A stretch of DNA of 64,000 nucleotides from Pokkaliibacter sp. MBI-7 (GTDB lineage Bacteria; Pseudomonadota; Gammaproteobacteria; Pseudomonadales; Balneatricaceae), in contig NZ_JARVTG010000001.1 of the NCBI RefSeq assembly GCF_029846635.1, positions 3,538,501 through 3,602,500 on the forward strand, given 5' to 3'. The notes under the pieces are model-generated. The model was not told the origin of the DNA and did not search any database. It worked only from the letters and a program-made list of their open reading frames with translations. Shown in pieces: positions 53,172 through 61,730 of this stretch. Position 1 is the stretch's first letter. The number at the start of each line of letters is the position of its first letter. The position numbers and the translations under genes were made by a program.

Positions 53172-54473
53172 TTACTTATTGGCTTTTTCGAACTTGCGCA
53201 GCAGTTCGTTACCACGTTTGACTGCTGTATCCAGCGCGGTCTTGGCATCTTGTTTGCCGCTCCACACGCTTTCCAGCTCTTCGTCGATGATGTCGCGGAT
53301 CTGGGCAAAGTTACCCAGACGCAGGCCTTTGGAGTTGACCGTGGGGGTACCTGAAGTCATCTGGATCACAGCGGTCTCGGTGCCAGGATTCTTGTCATAG
53401 AAACCCTGAGATTTGGTCAGGTCGTAAGCGGCCTGAGTGATGGGCAGGTAACCACTGAACTGGTGCCAGTCAGCCTGTACTTCAGGTTGTGACAGGTAGC
53501 TGAAGAACTTGGCCACCCCTTTGTAATGGTCGTTGGGTTTGCCTTGCATCGCCCACAGTGAAGCACCGCCGATGATAGTATTCAGCGGTTTGTCGATCTG
53601 GCTCTGCCAGTAGGGCAGCTGGCTTACACCAAAGGGAAAGCTGGCATTTTTCCTGATGCCTGAATACCCCGCAGAAGACTCGGTGTACATCGCACATTCG
53701 CCGCTGTAAAACTTCGCGGCGGCATCATTGGTGCGTCCACCGTACTGGAACACGCCTTCTTTCTGCCATTCAGCCATCTTGCTGATGTGCATAACCTGCA
53801 GCGGACCGTTGAAAGCCAGCTCGGCCTTGGTGCTCTTGAAACCATCGTCTTCGGTAGCGAAGGCTACGTTATGACGGGCGCTGAGGTTCTCCAGCTGAAT
53901 CCAGGATTGCCATGCAGTAGTGAAACCGCACTGTACGCCAGCGGCGCGCAGTTTTTTGCCTGCTTCGTCCATTTCTTCCCAGGTCTTGGGCGGCTCGACG
54001 TTGGCTTTGGCCAGCAGATCCTTGTTGTAGTACAGCACGGGGGTGGAGCTGTTGAACGGCATGGATAGCATGTTGCCGTCACTGTCGGTGTAATAACCGG
54101 TCACCGCGCTCAGGTAGTTCTTGCTGTCGAAATTCTCACCGGAGTCTTTCATCAGCTGGTATACGGGGTAGATTGCACCTTTTGCCGACATCATGGTGGC
54201 GGTGCCTACTTCGAATACCTGCACGATGTCAGGCTGCTGATGGGCGCGGAAAGCAGCAATCGCAGCTGTCATCGTCTCGGAATAGTTGCCTTTGTACACG
54301 GGCTTGACGATGTAGTCGCTCTGGCTCTTGTTGAAGTTGGCAGCGATCTCGTTGACCTTCTCGCCGTTGGTGCCGCCCATGGCGTGCCACCATTCAATTT
54401 CCGTAGCGGCCTGACTGGCCAGGGGAAGTAATGCCGCAGACAGTGTCAGGGCTGACAGAGTCATCTTGTTCAT
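53172..54473 (-). CDS. ugpB: sn-Glycerol-3-phosphate-binding protein UgpB
   Basis: 433 residues. Signal peptide LTLSAALLPLASQA-ATEIEWWHAM. The UgpB fold is recognisable from EIEWWHAMGGTNGEKVNEIA, FNSSTPVLYYNKDLLAKA and GGASLWAM. Captures glycerol 3-phosphate or glycerophosphocholine-type diesters in the periplasm. First gene of the operon; an AT-rich region with inverted repeats lies directly upstream (54490-54620), but I found no convincing Pho box there. Confidence 0.95.
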   Translation of the reverse strand: MNKMTLSALTLSAALLPLASQAATEIEWWHAMGGTNGEKVNEIAANFNKSQSDYIVKPVYKGNYSETMTAAIAAFRAHQQPDIVQVFEVGTATMMSAKGAIYPVYQLMKDSGENFDSKNYLSAVTGYYTDSDGNMLSMPFNSSTPVLYYNKDLLAKANVEPPKTWEEMDEAGKKLRAAGVQCGFTTAWQSWIQLENLSARHNVAFATEDDGFKSTKAELAFNGPLQVMHISKMAEWQKEGVFQYGGRTNDAAAKFYSGECAMYTESSAGYSGIRKNASFPFGVSQLPYWQSQIDKPLNTIIGGASLWAMQGKPNDHYKGVAKFFSYLSQPEVQADWHQFSGYLPITQAAYDLTKSQGFYDKNPGTETAVIQMTSGTPTVNSKGLRLGNFAQIRDIIDEELESVWSGKQDAKTALDTAVKRGNELLRKFEKANK

Positions 54474-54550
54474 CTTGCGTCCTCGTCGGGTTCATTGTTG
54501 GAGTTGTCAGTCGAGAGGGATACTACTGCCGGAATATTGCATATTAGTGA

Positions 54551-54578
54551 CTCGATATTTTCGAGTGAAAGAAAATAT
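54551..54578. promoter_or_regulatory. Overlapping inverted repeats upstream of ugpB
   Basis: CTCGA-TATTT-TCGAG (54551-54565) is a perfect palindrome, and ATATTTTC (54555-54562) with GAAAATAT (54571-54578) forms a second, overlapping inverted repeat. Both lie 80-105 bases upstream of ugpB in a strikingly AT-rich patch between divergent genes. They may be an operator or promoter elements; no known regulator site is recognised. Confidence 0.45.
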
Positions 54579-54734
54579 AACTCACTTGCTTTCAAATGAA
54601 AGTTGTTTTTTGACATTTTTTTGTCACAGAAAAACGACCTCCATTCGCTTAGACCTTTAGCCCTAATGATGGCTGTCGTGCCCGACCGGGCTGCGCTATG
54701 CTCAGGGCAGAGTGGTGCTTGGCTGCAGGGGCAA

Positions 54735-55745
54735 ATGGATTCCATGGTGGTGAAGGTTCGACAACGAATATGTCGGTGGCAGGCATTGCTGCTGGGTGTG
54801 ATGCTGGTGCTGAGCGGTTGTTCGGATCGCGAGCCACAGCAGGCCAATGAACTGGCACTGCAAGGGCTGTACAGTGGGGTAGTCTCTGCGGATGCCAGGT
54901 TTTCCCTGATTGGTTCGGTCACTCATGGCGGCAGCCTGTGGCAGGTCGATGACAACAAGCGGTTGTACGACTGGAATCACCGGCAGGGTGAGTTCTCCAA
55001 TCTGGTGGCGATGGATATTGACGACAATGACAAATATGCCGTCACAGCCGCCAGTTTCGACTTTGTGCTGTGGGACATGGCTACCGGCAAAGCGCTGGAT
55101 TTTCGTCGTGCCCCCAGTGAAATCATGGATCTGTCACTGTCAGCCGATGGTCAGTTGCTGGCATTGGGGCTGACGGATCAGACCGCGGTGCTGTTTGATC
55201 TGCAGGCCGGCAAGATTACACAGACCCTGCTGCATGATTCCCGTGTCCGCAAGGTGGATCTCAATGTACAGAAAGGGTTACTGCTCACCGGAGATGATTC
55301 TTTCGTTACTACACTGTGGGACATCAACAGTGGCAAAATGCTGCATCAGCTGAATCTTGGTAATCAGCCCAGTGTGGTCACCCTGTCGGATGACGGCAAG
55401 CTGGCATTTTCTGCCGCTCAGCTGAGTAAGGCCATTGTCTGGGATACTCTGACCGGTCAGGTGAAATATACCTTGGCATCAATGGACTCAATTCTGGATC
55501 GCAAGGCCACGTTTACCGCCGCACGCTTTATCGATAAGGGCCAGCGTCTGCTGACCGGTACCAGCAGTGGCAAGGTGATGCTGTGGGATATGCGCACCGG
55601 TAGCCTTGATGCAACCTGGCAGCTACATCGTCGTAATGAGCTGAAGCCTGTCAGTGTGTCGGTTGTGTCGGTGGCAAGCAAAGGTGGGGTGCATCATTAC
55701 GCGCTGGGGTCTAATGGCTTTATGAATATCCTGCAAGGTCCGTGA
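54735..55745 (+). CDS. WD40-like beta-propeller lipoprotein
   Basis: About 336 residues from ATG 54735 (or 54744). Lipoprotein signal VMLVLSGC-SDREPQ gives a lipid-anchored Cys near residue 34. The rest is a series of WD40-like blades, each ending in a W-D pattern (FVLWDMATGKAL, TTLWDINSGKML, IVWDTLTGQV, VMLWDMRTGSL). Probably a periplasmic or outer-membrane scaffold; no function can be assigned. Transcribed divergently from ugpB and stopped by the shared terminator with the FKBP gene. Confidence 0.85.
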   Translation: MDSMVVKVRQRICRWQALLLGVMLVLSGCSDREPQQANELALQGLYSGVVSADARFSLIGSVTHGGSLWQVDDNKRLYDWNHRQGEFSNLVAMDIDDNDKYAVTAASFDFVLWDMATGKALDFRRAPSEIMDLSLSADGQLLALGLTDQTAVLFDLQAGKITQTLLHDSRVRKVDLNVQKGLLLTGDDSFVTTLWDINSGKMLHQLNLGNQPSVVTLSDDGKLAFSAAQLSKAIVWDTLTGQVKYTLASMDSILDRKATFTAARFIDKGQRLLTGTSSGKVMLWDMRTGSLDATWQLHRRNELKPVSVSVVSVASKGGVHHYALGSNGFMNILQGP

Positions 55746-55789
55746 GGATACGGCGAGGGCACCTTTATCGAACGGATCCTTGATCCTCA

Positions 55790-55825
55790 AAACACAAAAC
55801 CCGGCAGATGCCGGGTTTTGTGTTT
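55790..55825. terminator. Bidirectional terminator
   Basis: A perfect 16-bp stem, AAACACAAAACCCGGC against GCCGGGTTTTGTGTTT, with loop AGAT, A-rich on one side and T-rich on the other. It serves both the lipoprotein gene (plus) and the FKBP gene (minus). Confidence 0.92.
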
Positions 55826-55841
55826 AACCAACCAGATACGC

Positions 55842-56561
55842 TTATGAGCCGGTCTTGCTGGGCTCAGCAGGCTTCTCTTCTGCCTTGGCATCAGGCTTGA
55901 GGATATCCAGCAGTTCCACCTCGAACACCAGCGTCGCGTTGGGAGGAATGCTGCCTGCACCACCTGGGCCGTAACCCAGTTCTGGCGGAATATACAGCTC
56001 GAACTTGGAGCCAACAGGCATCAGCTGCAGACCTTCGGTCCAGCCGGGGATAACGGCATCCAGCGGGAATTCAGCAGGTTCTTTACGTGCGTAGGAGGAG
56101 TCAAACTCGGTACCGTCGATCAGGGTGCCGCGGTAGTTTACCCGAACCTGATCGGTTGACTTGGGCTTGGGACCTTTGCCTTCGCTGATGATCTTGTACT
56201 GCAGGCCGCTCTTGGTGCTTTTTACACCATCTTTTTTGGCATTGGCTGCCAGGAAGTCATCAGATTTCTTTTTCGCATCAGCCAGCATTTCGTCCATTTT
56301 CTTCTGCTGGAACGACTTGATGGTCTCGGCAACCTGTTCCTGGTTCATGGCAGGTTCAGTTTTGTCATAGATCGCTTTCACGCCTGCAATAAAAGCGTCG
56401 TAGTCCAGGGTATCGACCCGGCTGGACAGCTGCTCACCCAGTACCAGACCGAAGGAGTAGCTGAGCTTGGCACTATCGTTGTCCAGCTTGACCGCATCTG
56501 CGGCCAGAACTGGCGCTGCCACTACCATGCTGAGGGCGATCGCCAACAGACGTTTTTTCAT
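55842..56561 (-). CDS. FKBP-type peptidyl-prolyl isomerase, Mip/FkpA-like
   Basis: 239 residues. Signal peptide ending APVLAA-DAV; N-terminal helical dimerisation domain (~25-125: KLSYSFGLVLGEQLSS, Lys-rich helix); C-terminal FKBP domain (~130-225: VRVNYRGTLIDGTEFDSSY, VIPGWTEGLQLMPVGSKFEL, IPPNATLVFEVELL) with the active-site aromatic and Asp residues. An Ala/Glu/Lys/Pro tail follows. Periplasmic folding helper that isomerises prolyl bonds. AAGGA precedes ATG 56561. Confidence 0.95.
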   Translation of the reverse strand: MKKRLLAIALSMVVAAPVLAADAVKLDNDSAKLSYSFGLVLGEQLSSRVDTLDYDAFIAGVKAIYDKTEPAMNQEQVAETIKSFQQKKMDEMLADAKKKSDDFLAANAKKDGVKSTKSGLQYKIISEGKGPKPKSTDQVRVNYRGTLIDGTEFDSSYARKEPAEFPLDAVIPGWTEGLQLMPVGSKFELYIPPELGYGPGGAGSIPPNATLVFEVELLDILKPDAKAEEKPAEPSKTGS

Positions 56562-56610
56562 GATGCATCCTTAAAGATGTTTAATGTAGTTGTGGGCCTG
56601 GCCTGTCGGC

Positions 56611-56660
56611 GGTGATATGCATAGGGTCGAGTCATGACCCTACGCCTGTTGCATATCACC
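56611..56660. repeat. Nested inverted repeat between FKBP and ABC-F genes
   Basis: GGTGATATGCA (56611-56621) is complemented by TGCATATCACC (56650-56660), and inside it AGGGTC (56623-56628) by GACCCT (56636-56641). It lies in the 188-base gap before the FKBP gene and after the ABC-F stop. It could be the ABC-F terminator, an mRNA structure or an extragenic palindrome; there is no T-run. Confidence 0.7.
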
Positions 56661-56749
56661 CTGACCGGTGTCTGGCACCAGGTGAGGCCTGCCTGCGACG
56701 CTTGGAGGGTTCCAAACGTGTTGCCCAGAGGGTACTGAAATCACGGAAG

Positions 56750-58681
56750 CTAGTCGTTAAGCGCTTCGCTTAATTGTATTTCCAATTGTTCCAGCTCTTC
56801 GCTGAGGGCAAGCCAGGCTTCCTCCGCAGTTGCCAAGCGAGTTTGCACTTGCGCTTGCTCACTTAGCAAGGTCTTTAGCTGATTCTTGCTGCTTTCCTCA
56901 TAGTTTGCAGGATCTGCCAGTGAGGCATTGAGTTCGTCCAGTTTTTGCTGGGCGTCATGCATGGCTTTCTCGTGCTTTTCCAGCTTCTGCTTGAGAGGGC
57001 GCAGCTGTTGACGAATAGCGGCTTCCTGGCGTTTACGTTCCTTACGTGCGGCGGCATTGTTGCTGCTGCCTTCACTTCTGGATTCGGCTTCCAGCTCTGT
57101 GCGCTGACTGGCCTGACGGTCTGCCAGCCAGCGCTGGTAATCTTCCAGATCGCCAGCAAATTCTTCGACCTTACCGCCTTCTACCAGCAGGAATGTATCG
57201 ACGCAGGAACGCAGTAGGGCGCGATCATGGGATACCAGGATCAGAGCGCCTTCAAACTCTTGTAGTGCCAGAGTGAGGGCGTGACGCACTTCCAGATCCA
57301 GGTGGTTGGTCGGTTCGTCCATCAGCAGGACGTTTGGCTTCTGGCAGGCAATCAGGGCCAGAGCAAGGCGCGCTTTCTCACCGCCGGAAAAAACGCCCAC
57401 CAGTTCAAATACCCGGTCGCCCTGAAAGCCAAAGCTACCGAGGAAATTCCGTACATCCTGGTCGCTCAGTTCGGGCTTAAGGCGCTGCAGATGCAATGCC
57501 GGGCTGGCTTCCATATCCAGTGCTTCCAGTGTGTGCTGAGCGAAGTAGCCAATGCGTAAATGTTCACCGCTCTGATACTCGCCACCCTGCAGAGGCAGCT
57601 CGCCCACCAGGGTTTTGATCAGGGTGGATTTGCCTGCACCGTTGGGGCCGAGCAGGCCGATACGCTGGCCGGGCTGCAGGCTGAGCTTCATATTGCGGAT
57701 GATGCTTTTGTCGCTGTAGCCAAGCTCTGCCTGTGTCAGTGCCAGCAGCGGATGAGACAGTTTGTCACTGGCTTCAAAGCGGAATGTAAAGGGAGTATCG
57801 ACGTGAGCTGCCGCAATACGCTCCATGCGTTCCAGCGCCTTGATCCGGCTCTGGGCTTGCGTCGCCTTGGTCGCTTTGGCCTTGAAGCGACGGATAAAGT
57901 CTTCCATATGAGCGATCTGTGCCTGCTGCCGTTCAAACATGGCTTGCTGTTGCGCCAGACGCTCCGCACGTGCCTGTTCAAAGAAAGTGTAGTTACCTTT
58001 GTACAGAACGGTTTTGCACTGATCGAAGTGCACCACGTAGTCGACCACGTTGTCGATAAAGTCACGGTCGTGAGAGATAAGCAGCAGGGTACCTTGATAC
58101 TGGCGCAGCCATTGCTCCAGCCATAGGGTGGCATCCAGATCCAGGTGGTTGGTCGGCTCATCCAGCAATAGCAGGTCAGAAGGGCACATCAGTGCCTGGG
58201 CGAGGTTGAGACGGATGCGCCAGCCGCCGGAGAACGACTGCACGGCACGCAGATGATCTGCAGCACCGAAGCCAAGGCCGTCAAGCAGTTGCCCCGCACG
58301 ACTGCGGGCACGGTAACCATCAATGGCATCAAAGCGTGCATGCAGCTCGCCCAGCTCAACGTGGCGCTCCTCCGCTTCGGCTGCGACCATTTCTCGCTCC
58401 AGCCGGCGGAACTCGCTGTCACCGTCGAGTACGTAGTCGAGGGCAGTGCGCTCCGAGGCATGTACTTCCTGTGCCATATGCGAGATACGCCAGCTGGGGG
58501 TGACATTCAGCTCGCCACTGTCTGGATGCAGCTCACCCATGAGCAATTTGAACAGGCTTGACTTGCCTGCGCCGTTGGCGCCGATAATGCCCACTTTGTA
58601 TCCGGGGTTGAGAGTCAGGTCTGCCTTGTCCAGCAGAAGCTGCTTTCCTCTTTGTAAACTGAGTGCACTGAGTTTGATCAT
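56750..58681 (-). CDS. ABC-F family ATPase, YheS type
   Basis: 643 residues with two ATP-binding domains and no membrane part. Walker A motifs GANGAGKSSL and GPNGAGKSTL; signatures SFSGGWRIRLNLA and VFSGGEKARLALA; Walker B LLLLDEPTNHLDLDA and VLLMDEPTNHLDLE. The linker between them (~245-300, FIRRFKAKATKATQAQSR) and a charged coiled-coil C-terminus (~540-640) fit YheS/Uup-like proteins. ABC-F proteins act on the ribosome E site to relieve translational problems. Its start codon overlaps that of the divergent TIGR02444 gene. Confidence 0.93.
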   Translation of the reverse strand: MIKLSALSLQRGKQLLLDKADLTLNPGYKVGIIGANGAGKSSLFKLLMGELHPDSGELNVTPSWRISHMAQEVHASERTALDYVLDGDSEFRRLEREMVAAEAEERHVELGELHARFDAIDGYRARSRAGQLLDGLGFGAADHLRAVQSFSGGWRIRLNLAQALMCPSDLLLLDEPTNHLDLDATLWLEQWLRQYQGTLLLISHDRDFIDNVVDYVVHFDQCKTVLYKGNYTFFEQARAERLAQQQAMFERQQAQIAHMEDFIRRFKAKATKATQAQSRIKALERMERIAAAHVDTPFTFRFEASDKLSHPLLALTQAELGYSDKSIIRNMKLSLQPGQRIGLLGPNGAGKSTLIKTLVGELPLQGGEYQSGEHLRIGYFAQHTLEALDMEASPALHLQRLKPELSDQDVRNFLGSFGFQGDRVFELVGVFSGGEKARLALALIACQKPNVLLMDEPTNHLDLEVRHALTLALQEFEGALILVSHDRALLRSCVDTFLLVEGGKVEEFAGDLEDYQRWLADRQASQRTELEAESRSEGSSNNAAARKERKRQEAAIRQQLRPLKQKLEKHEKAMHDAQQKLDELNASLADPANYEESSKNQLKTLLSEQAQVQTRLATAEEAWLALSEELEQLEIQLSEALND

Positions 58682-59201
58682 GACCTATCCGACATATACG
58701 CAGGCCGAGGCGGCCTCGTTGTGGTCCTTCGCCTGTTGCCTGTACCGGCAGCCCGGCGTGATGCAGGCTTGCCTGCGTGCTCAGGATCAGCATGGGCTGG
58801 CCGTGAACTGGCTGCTGGCCTGTTGCTGGCTGGGCTGGCGCGGACAAAAGCTGGATTATAGCGTGATTCAACAGGCGACGGCATGGCAGCAATGGCATCT
58901 GCAGGTGACGTTGCCACTGCGTCAGGCGCGATGTGCTGTGGGGCAGGAAAACAAGAGTCATCCACTGTATGCGCGTTTGAAGGATGATGAGCTTGCAGCG
59001 GAGCGAGAAGAGCTGCAACGACTACAGCGTTTGTTACTGAATAATGAGCGTGAGCTTGCTGCAGAGCCGGATCCGCGGCCGCTGGCTGGCATTAATCTGC
59101 GCTGCTATCTGCAGTCTCAGGGGCTGAGTGATGTGCATGTCGATCTGTCGGCCCTTAGTCAAGGGATACCAGCGCTGGGCGTAGTAGCACTGTTTGGATG
59201 A
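58680..59201 (+). CDS. TIGR02444 family protein
   Basis: 173 residues from ATG 58680. N-terminal SLWSFACCLYRQPGVMQACL, then LDLQ-like QDQHGLAVNWLLACCWLGW, a basic stretch, and PLYARLKDDELAAEREEL: the pattern of the small gammaproteobacterial TIGR02444 proteins, commonly found next to this ABC-F gene. Function unknown. The start ATG (58680-58682) overlaps the divergent ATG (58681-58679), so the two genes share bases and their upstream regions lie within each other's coding sequence. Confidence 0.85.
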   Translation: MTYPTYTQAEAASLWSFACCLYRQPGVMQACLRAQDQHGLAVNWLLACCWLGWRGQKLDYSVIQQATAWQQWHLQVTLPLRQARCAVGQENKSHPLYARLKDDELAAEREELQRLQRLLLNNERELAAEPDPRPLAGINLRCYLQSQGLSDVHVDLSALSQGIPALGVVALFG

Positions 59202-59224
59202 GGGATGAAACATACGTGCGATGA

Positions 59225-59764
59225 TTACTGGAGCTTCGCTGCCTGTTGTGAAAATTGGTGCAGGAATGTACGTATGCGGGCGGCATTGACACCCAGATCG
59301 CTCCGTCCCAGTCTCGATGATGAACGCATATCCAGCAGGCTGCCCGCTGGTTGAGACCGGATGCGAATTACTACATCGTCACGGAAGCGTAGTATCGGCG
59401 TGATGGCGGTTGCTTCGAGAATGCCTTCCCTGGGCGTACTGCTAACCAGTATCCAGCCTGACTGTTCAATCAGGTGTTGTGCCAGTGCGAAGCTTTTCTC
59501 GGCTGAGAGCGCGCTCTGCAAAGGGCGAATATCCGCATAGGCTTGCTTTTGTATGGCGGCAAATTCAGGAGGATAGAGAGGAGAGTTCTGCCAGCGGCTT
59601 CGCAGGCTGATTACCTTGTGATAAGCGGGCGGATCTTGCAGGTCGGTAGAAATATCGTTGATAGGAATAAGCCGATCTCCTATAGCGAACAGATATACCA
59701 GTAGGGAGAGCAACAATCCCAGTATAGACATTATCGGTATGGCTACCCTGCGCGTGATCTTCAT
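59225..59764 (-). CDS. DUF1499 family protein
   Basis: 179 residues. One N-terminal membrane helix (VAIPIMSILGLLLSLLVYLFAIG) anchors a periplasmic domain. The C-terminal half fits DUF1499: ILEATAITPILRFRDDVVIRI, then LLDMRSSSRLGRSDLGVNAARIRTFL (seen as SSSRLGRSDLGVNAARI). Function unknown; no neighbours suggest a pathway. The stop lies 24 bases from the stop of the convergent TIGR02444 gene. Confidence 0.75.
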   Translation of the reverse strand: MKITRRVAIPIMSILGLLLSLLVYLFAIGDRLIPINDISTDLQDPPAYHKVISLRSRWQNSPLYPPEFAAIQKQAYADIRPLQSALSAEKSFALAQHLIEQSGWILVSSTPREGILEATAITPILRFRDDVVIRIRSQPAGSLLDMRSSSRLGRSDLGVNAARIRTFLHQFSQQAAKLQ

Positions 59765-59919
59765 TGTTCAGCGTCCGTCATGAGTTTCTCGTCGACTGTG
59801 CAGTTGCATACTGCACCTTGCTTTCGTCGCTATTTGCTGATCCCCAATGGCTCCCTTACAATAAACGACCTCTGAACAGACTGCATAGCTGCAGTATGGT
59901 GACTGGATGCTGTACTGGC

Positions 59920-60216
59920 ATGATTAAGCCTAAAAGAAAAACATTGTCGGAAAAGTGGCGCTTGGCAGCGGTCAGGCAGGGAGTTAATGTCAGTGTCGCT
60001 CGGCTTGGGCAGTTGGTGTTTCAGGCACACTATGAAGGCCGTCTCCCTTACGCTGAAAATGTTGGTATTAATGCCTGGGGGAACATGATCAGTTTCGCCT
60101 TGAATGAACCCGACGCTGCGAAGGAACACTGGAAGTGGTTGCTTGCCACGGAGTTGCCGGAAGAGCAGGCACCTCAGGAGGAGCCGGGAGATCACGGCCA
60201 GATGCCGTTGTTCTGA
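59920..60216 (+). CDS. Small conserved-looking hypothetical protein
   Basis: 98 residues from ATG 59920 (MIKPKRKTLSEKWRLA); the frame is open back to 59764, but those 52 codons look like non-coding sequence antisense to the DUF1499 start region. Basic N-terminus, then LGQLVFQAHYEGRLPYAENVGINAWGNMISFAL and an acidic C-terminus. No membrane segment. I do not recognise the family. Confidence 0.55.
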   Translation: MIKPKRKTLSEKWRLAAVRQGVNVSVARLGQLVFQAHYEGRLPYAENVGINAWGNMISFALNEPDAAKEHWKWLLATELPEEQAPQEEPGDHGQMPLF

Positions 60217-60315
60217 TTCAGGGCAGAGTTGTTGTTAGACGTATACCGCGCACTTGTTACTGCTCTGGTGTCTGCAAACACGTTGATGCCATGGCTGTTT
60301 TCTGGAGGAGGTTTT

Positions 60316-60429
60316 ATGTCACATGATGTAAAAGACGCAACGGGCCTATTTACCTGGCTATTGGTGCTGGCTGCCTTTGTACTGATTTGTGCCCCTGCAT
60401 TGATTGCCTTGAGCCGGGTTCAGTATTAG
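60316..60429 (+). CDS. 37-residue single-helix membrane protein
   Basis: MSHDVKDATGLFTWLL begins a 37-residue protein with one hydrophobic helix of about 22 residues and a short basic C-terminus ending SRVQY. ATG 60316 is supported by a perfect GGAGGAGG about 6 bases upstream (60304-60311), much better than the upstream in-frame starts. Probably an inner-membrane micro-protein. The product may belong with the periplasmic protein encoded 113 bases downstream (inference). Confidence 0.7.
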   Translation: MSHDVKDATGLFTWLLVLAAFVLICAPALIALSRVQY

Positions 60430-60554
60430 TTTGACGGGGTGTTCTGCCACGGAGCAAAGGAGTGCGGTGGTTGGATATATCTCTGTGTGCCGCTGCCCTC
60501 TGATGACGGAGAGGTAGCGATTAAGCTTTCAACTCGATCGGAATGGAAACCGTG

Positions 60555-61079
60555 ATGTCTCTGTACTCGTTCACTAAAGCCAAAGCGTTTTTTTTGTTTA
60601 TCCTCTTAACTCTGGGGTGCTGGCGTTCCGGTTGGGCTGACGAGGCCTCGATTATCTTCAAGCTGGATCAGCATGACCTGACTACCGTGACGCTGAGTGA
60701 ATTACGTACCAAACTACCTGTTACTGACTTGCATATCGATCATCCCTTTCTGCGTAAAGAAAAAAACTACCGTGCTGTCGCTGTAAAAGCGTTGCTCGAA
60801 ATGGTCTATGGTGAGCGACTTAAGGGCGTCCACCAGCAGGTGATCTTTAAGGCAACTGATGGTTATGAAGCGAGCGGTGATATAAGGCATCTACTACAAG
60901 AGGGGGGCTACATTGCTTTTGCTGATCTTGATCGTCAGGGGGAATGGGAGCCTGTTACCAAAATGCAGGCCGATCCGTCTCCCTATTTCCTGGTCTGGAC
61001 TGCTCACGATCAGACTATAGGCAAGGGTTATCCCTGGCCGTGGGCGATTTCTAGCATCGACTTACGCACAAAACCCTGA
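60555..61079 (+). CDS. Periplasmic protein, molybdopterin-oxidoreductase-like fold
   Basis: About 175 residues (ATG 60555 MSLYSFTKAK; ATG 60543 possible). Signal peptide with FFLFILLTLGCWRSGWA. The mature part, LDQHDLTTVTLSELRTKLPV, YRAVAVKALLEMVYG, VIFKATDGYEASGDI, YIAFADLD and the ending PWPWAISSIDL, resembles small proteins with the oxidoreductase molybdopterin-binding (sulfite-oxidase-like) fold. No cofactor-binding Cys is present, so it is probably a non-enzymatic relative. Role unknown. Confidence 0.6.
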   Translation: MSLYSFTKAKAFFLFILLTLGCWRSGWADEASIIFKLDQHDLTTVTLSELRTKLPVTDLHIDHPFLRKEKNYRAVAVKALLEMVYGERLKGVHQQVIFKATDGYEASGDIRHLLQEGGYIAFADLDRQGEWEPVTKMQADPSPYFLVWTAHDQTIGKGYPWPWAISSIDLRTKP

Positions 61080-61123
61080 AATTGAGCGGATCATTAACTG
61101 GTCAGACTACTTCCATAGATATC

Positions 61124-61513
61124 TCAAGAACCAGAGTGGCTAAAATGTCGATAGCCACTCTGCAACAGTGACATCATACATACCCCCAACATTCCTCCCA
61201 CGCTGTCAATAATCACGTCATGGATCTCCAGGTAGTGATGGTGCCCCACTATTTCACAGGTCTCATGGGCAATCGCCAGTAAGACTGCGAAGCCGAGATT
61301 GAAATGCATGGGCATGCGGGGTAATGCCCATTGGCCGAGCATACCTACCGCTGCAAACACTCCCATGTGAATGAGTTTGTGCCATTTTCCTCCCGCAAGT
61401 TGTCCTGCCAGAGGTATGAAAGCTGCTGCAAATACGACTGCCAGCAGTAACAGGACAATGACGCGACGTACAAGCAGACGGCGATGCCATGGGGAGTATG
61501 AGGGAGAGGTCAT
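61124..61513 (-). CDS. VanZ-like membrane protein
   Basis: About 129 residues from ATG 61513 (MTSPSYSPWHRR; the frame extends to 61567). Four hydrophobic helices and the VanZ-type motif KWHKLIHMGVFAAVGML, AIAHETCEIVGHHHYLEIHDVIIDSVGG (given in part: EIHDVIIDSVGGMLG). VanZ-like proteins are common in bacteria without any link to vancomycin; function unknown here. Confidence 0.8.
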   Translation of the reverse strand: MTSPSYSPWHRRLLVRRVIVLLLLAVVFAAAFIPLAGQLAGGKWHKLIHMGVFAAVGMLGQWALPRMPMHFNLGFAVLLAIAHETCEIVGHHHYLEIHDVIIDSVGGMLGVCMMSLLQSGYRHFSHSGS

Positions 61514-61687
61514 GGTCGATAAGGTAACTTTTTCATTCCAGAATTGCGATTCCATCATCGCGCTCAAAATTAAGCCGATGGTAGCTGAGTCGAAATTAGG
61601 CTCTTGTAACTGACAGGGAGCTTTATGCTCTTTAGCTTAGATGTATGAGGGATGTATACGGTTGCTGGTTGGTATAGCCAGAAGCAA

Positions 61688-61712
61688 GAAACCCAGCAAA
61701 GCTGGGTTTCTA
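61688..61712 (-). terminator. Terminator of sodB
   Basis: AGAAACCCAGC and GCTGGGTTTCT form an 11-bp stem with loop AAA, just beyond the sodB stop. Confidence 0.85.
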
Positions 61713-61730
61713 TGCACAGCGAGGTAAGGA

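Noticed and set aside
54605..54632. Pho box upstream of ugpB
   Set aside because: TGACA and TGTCA here are inverted, not the direct TGTCA repeats of a Pho box.
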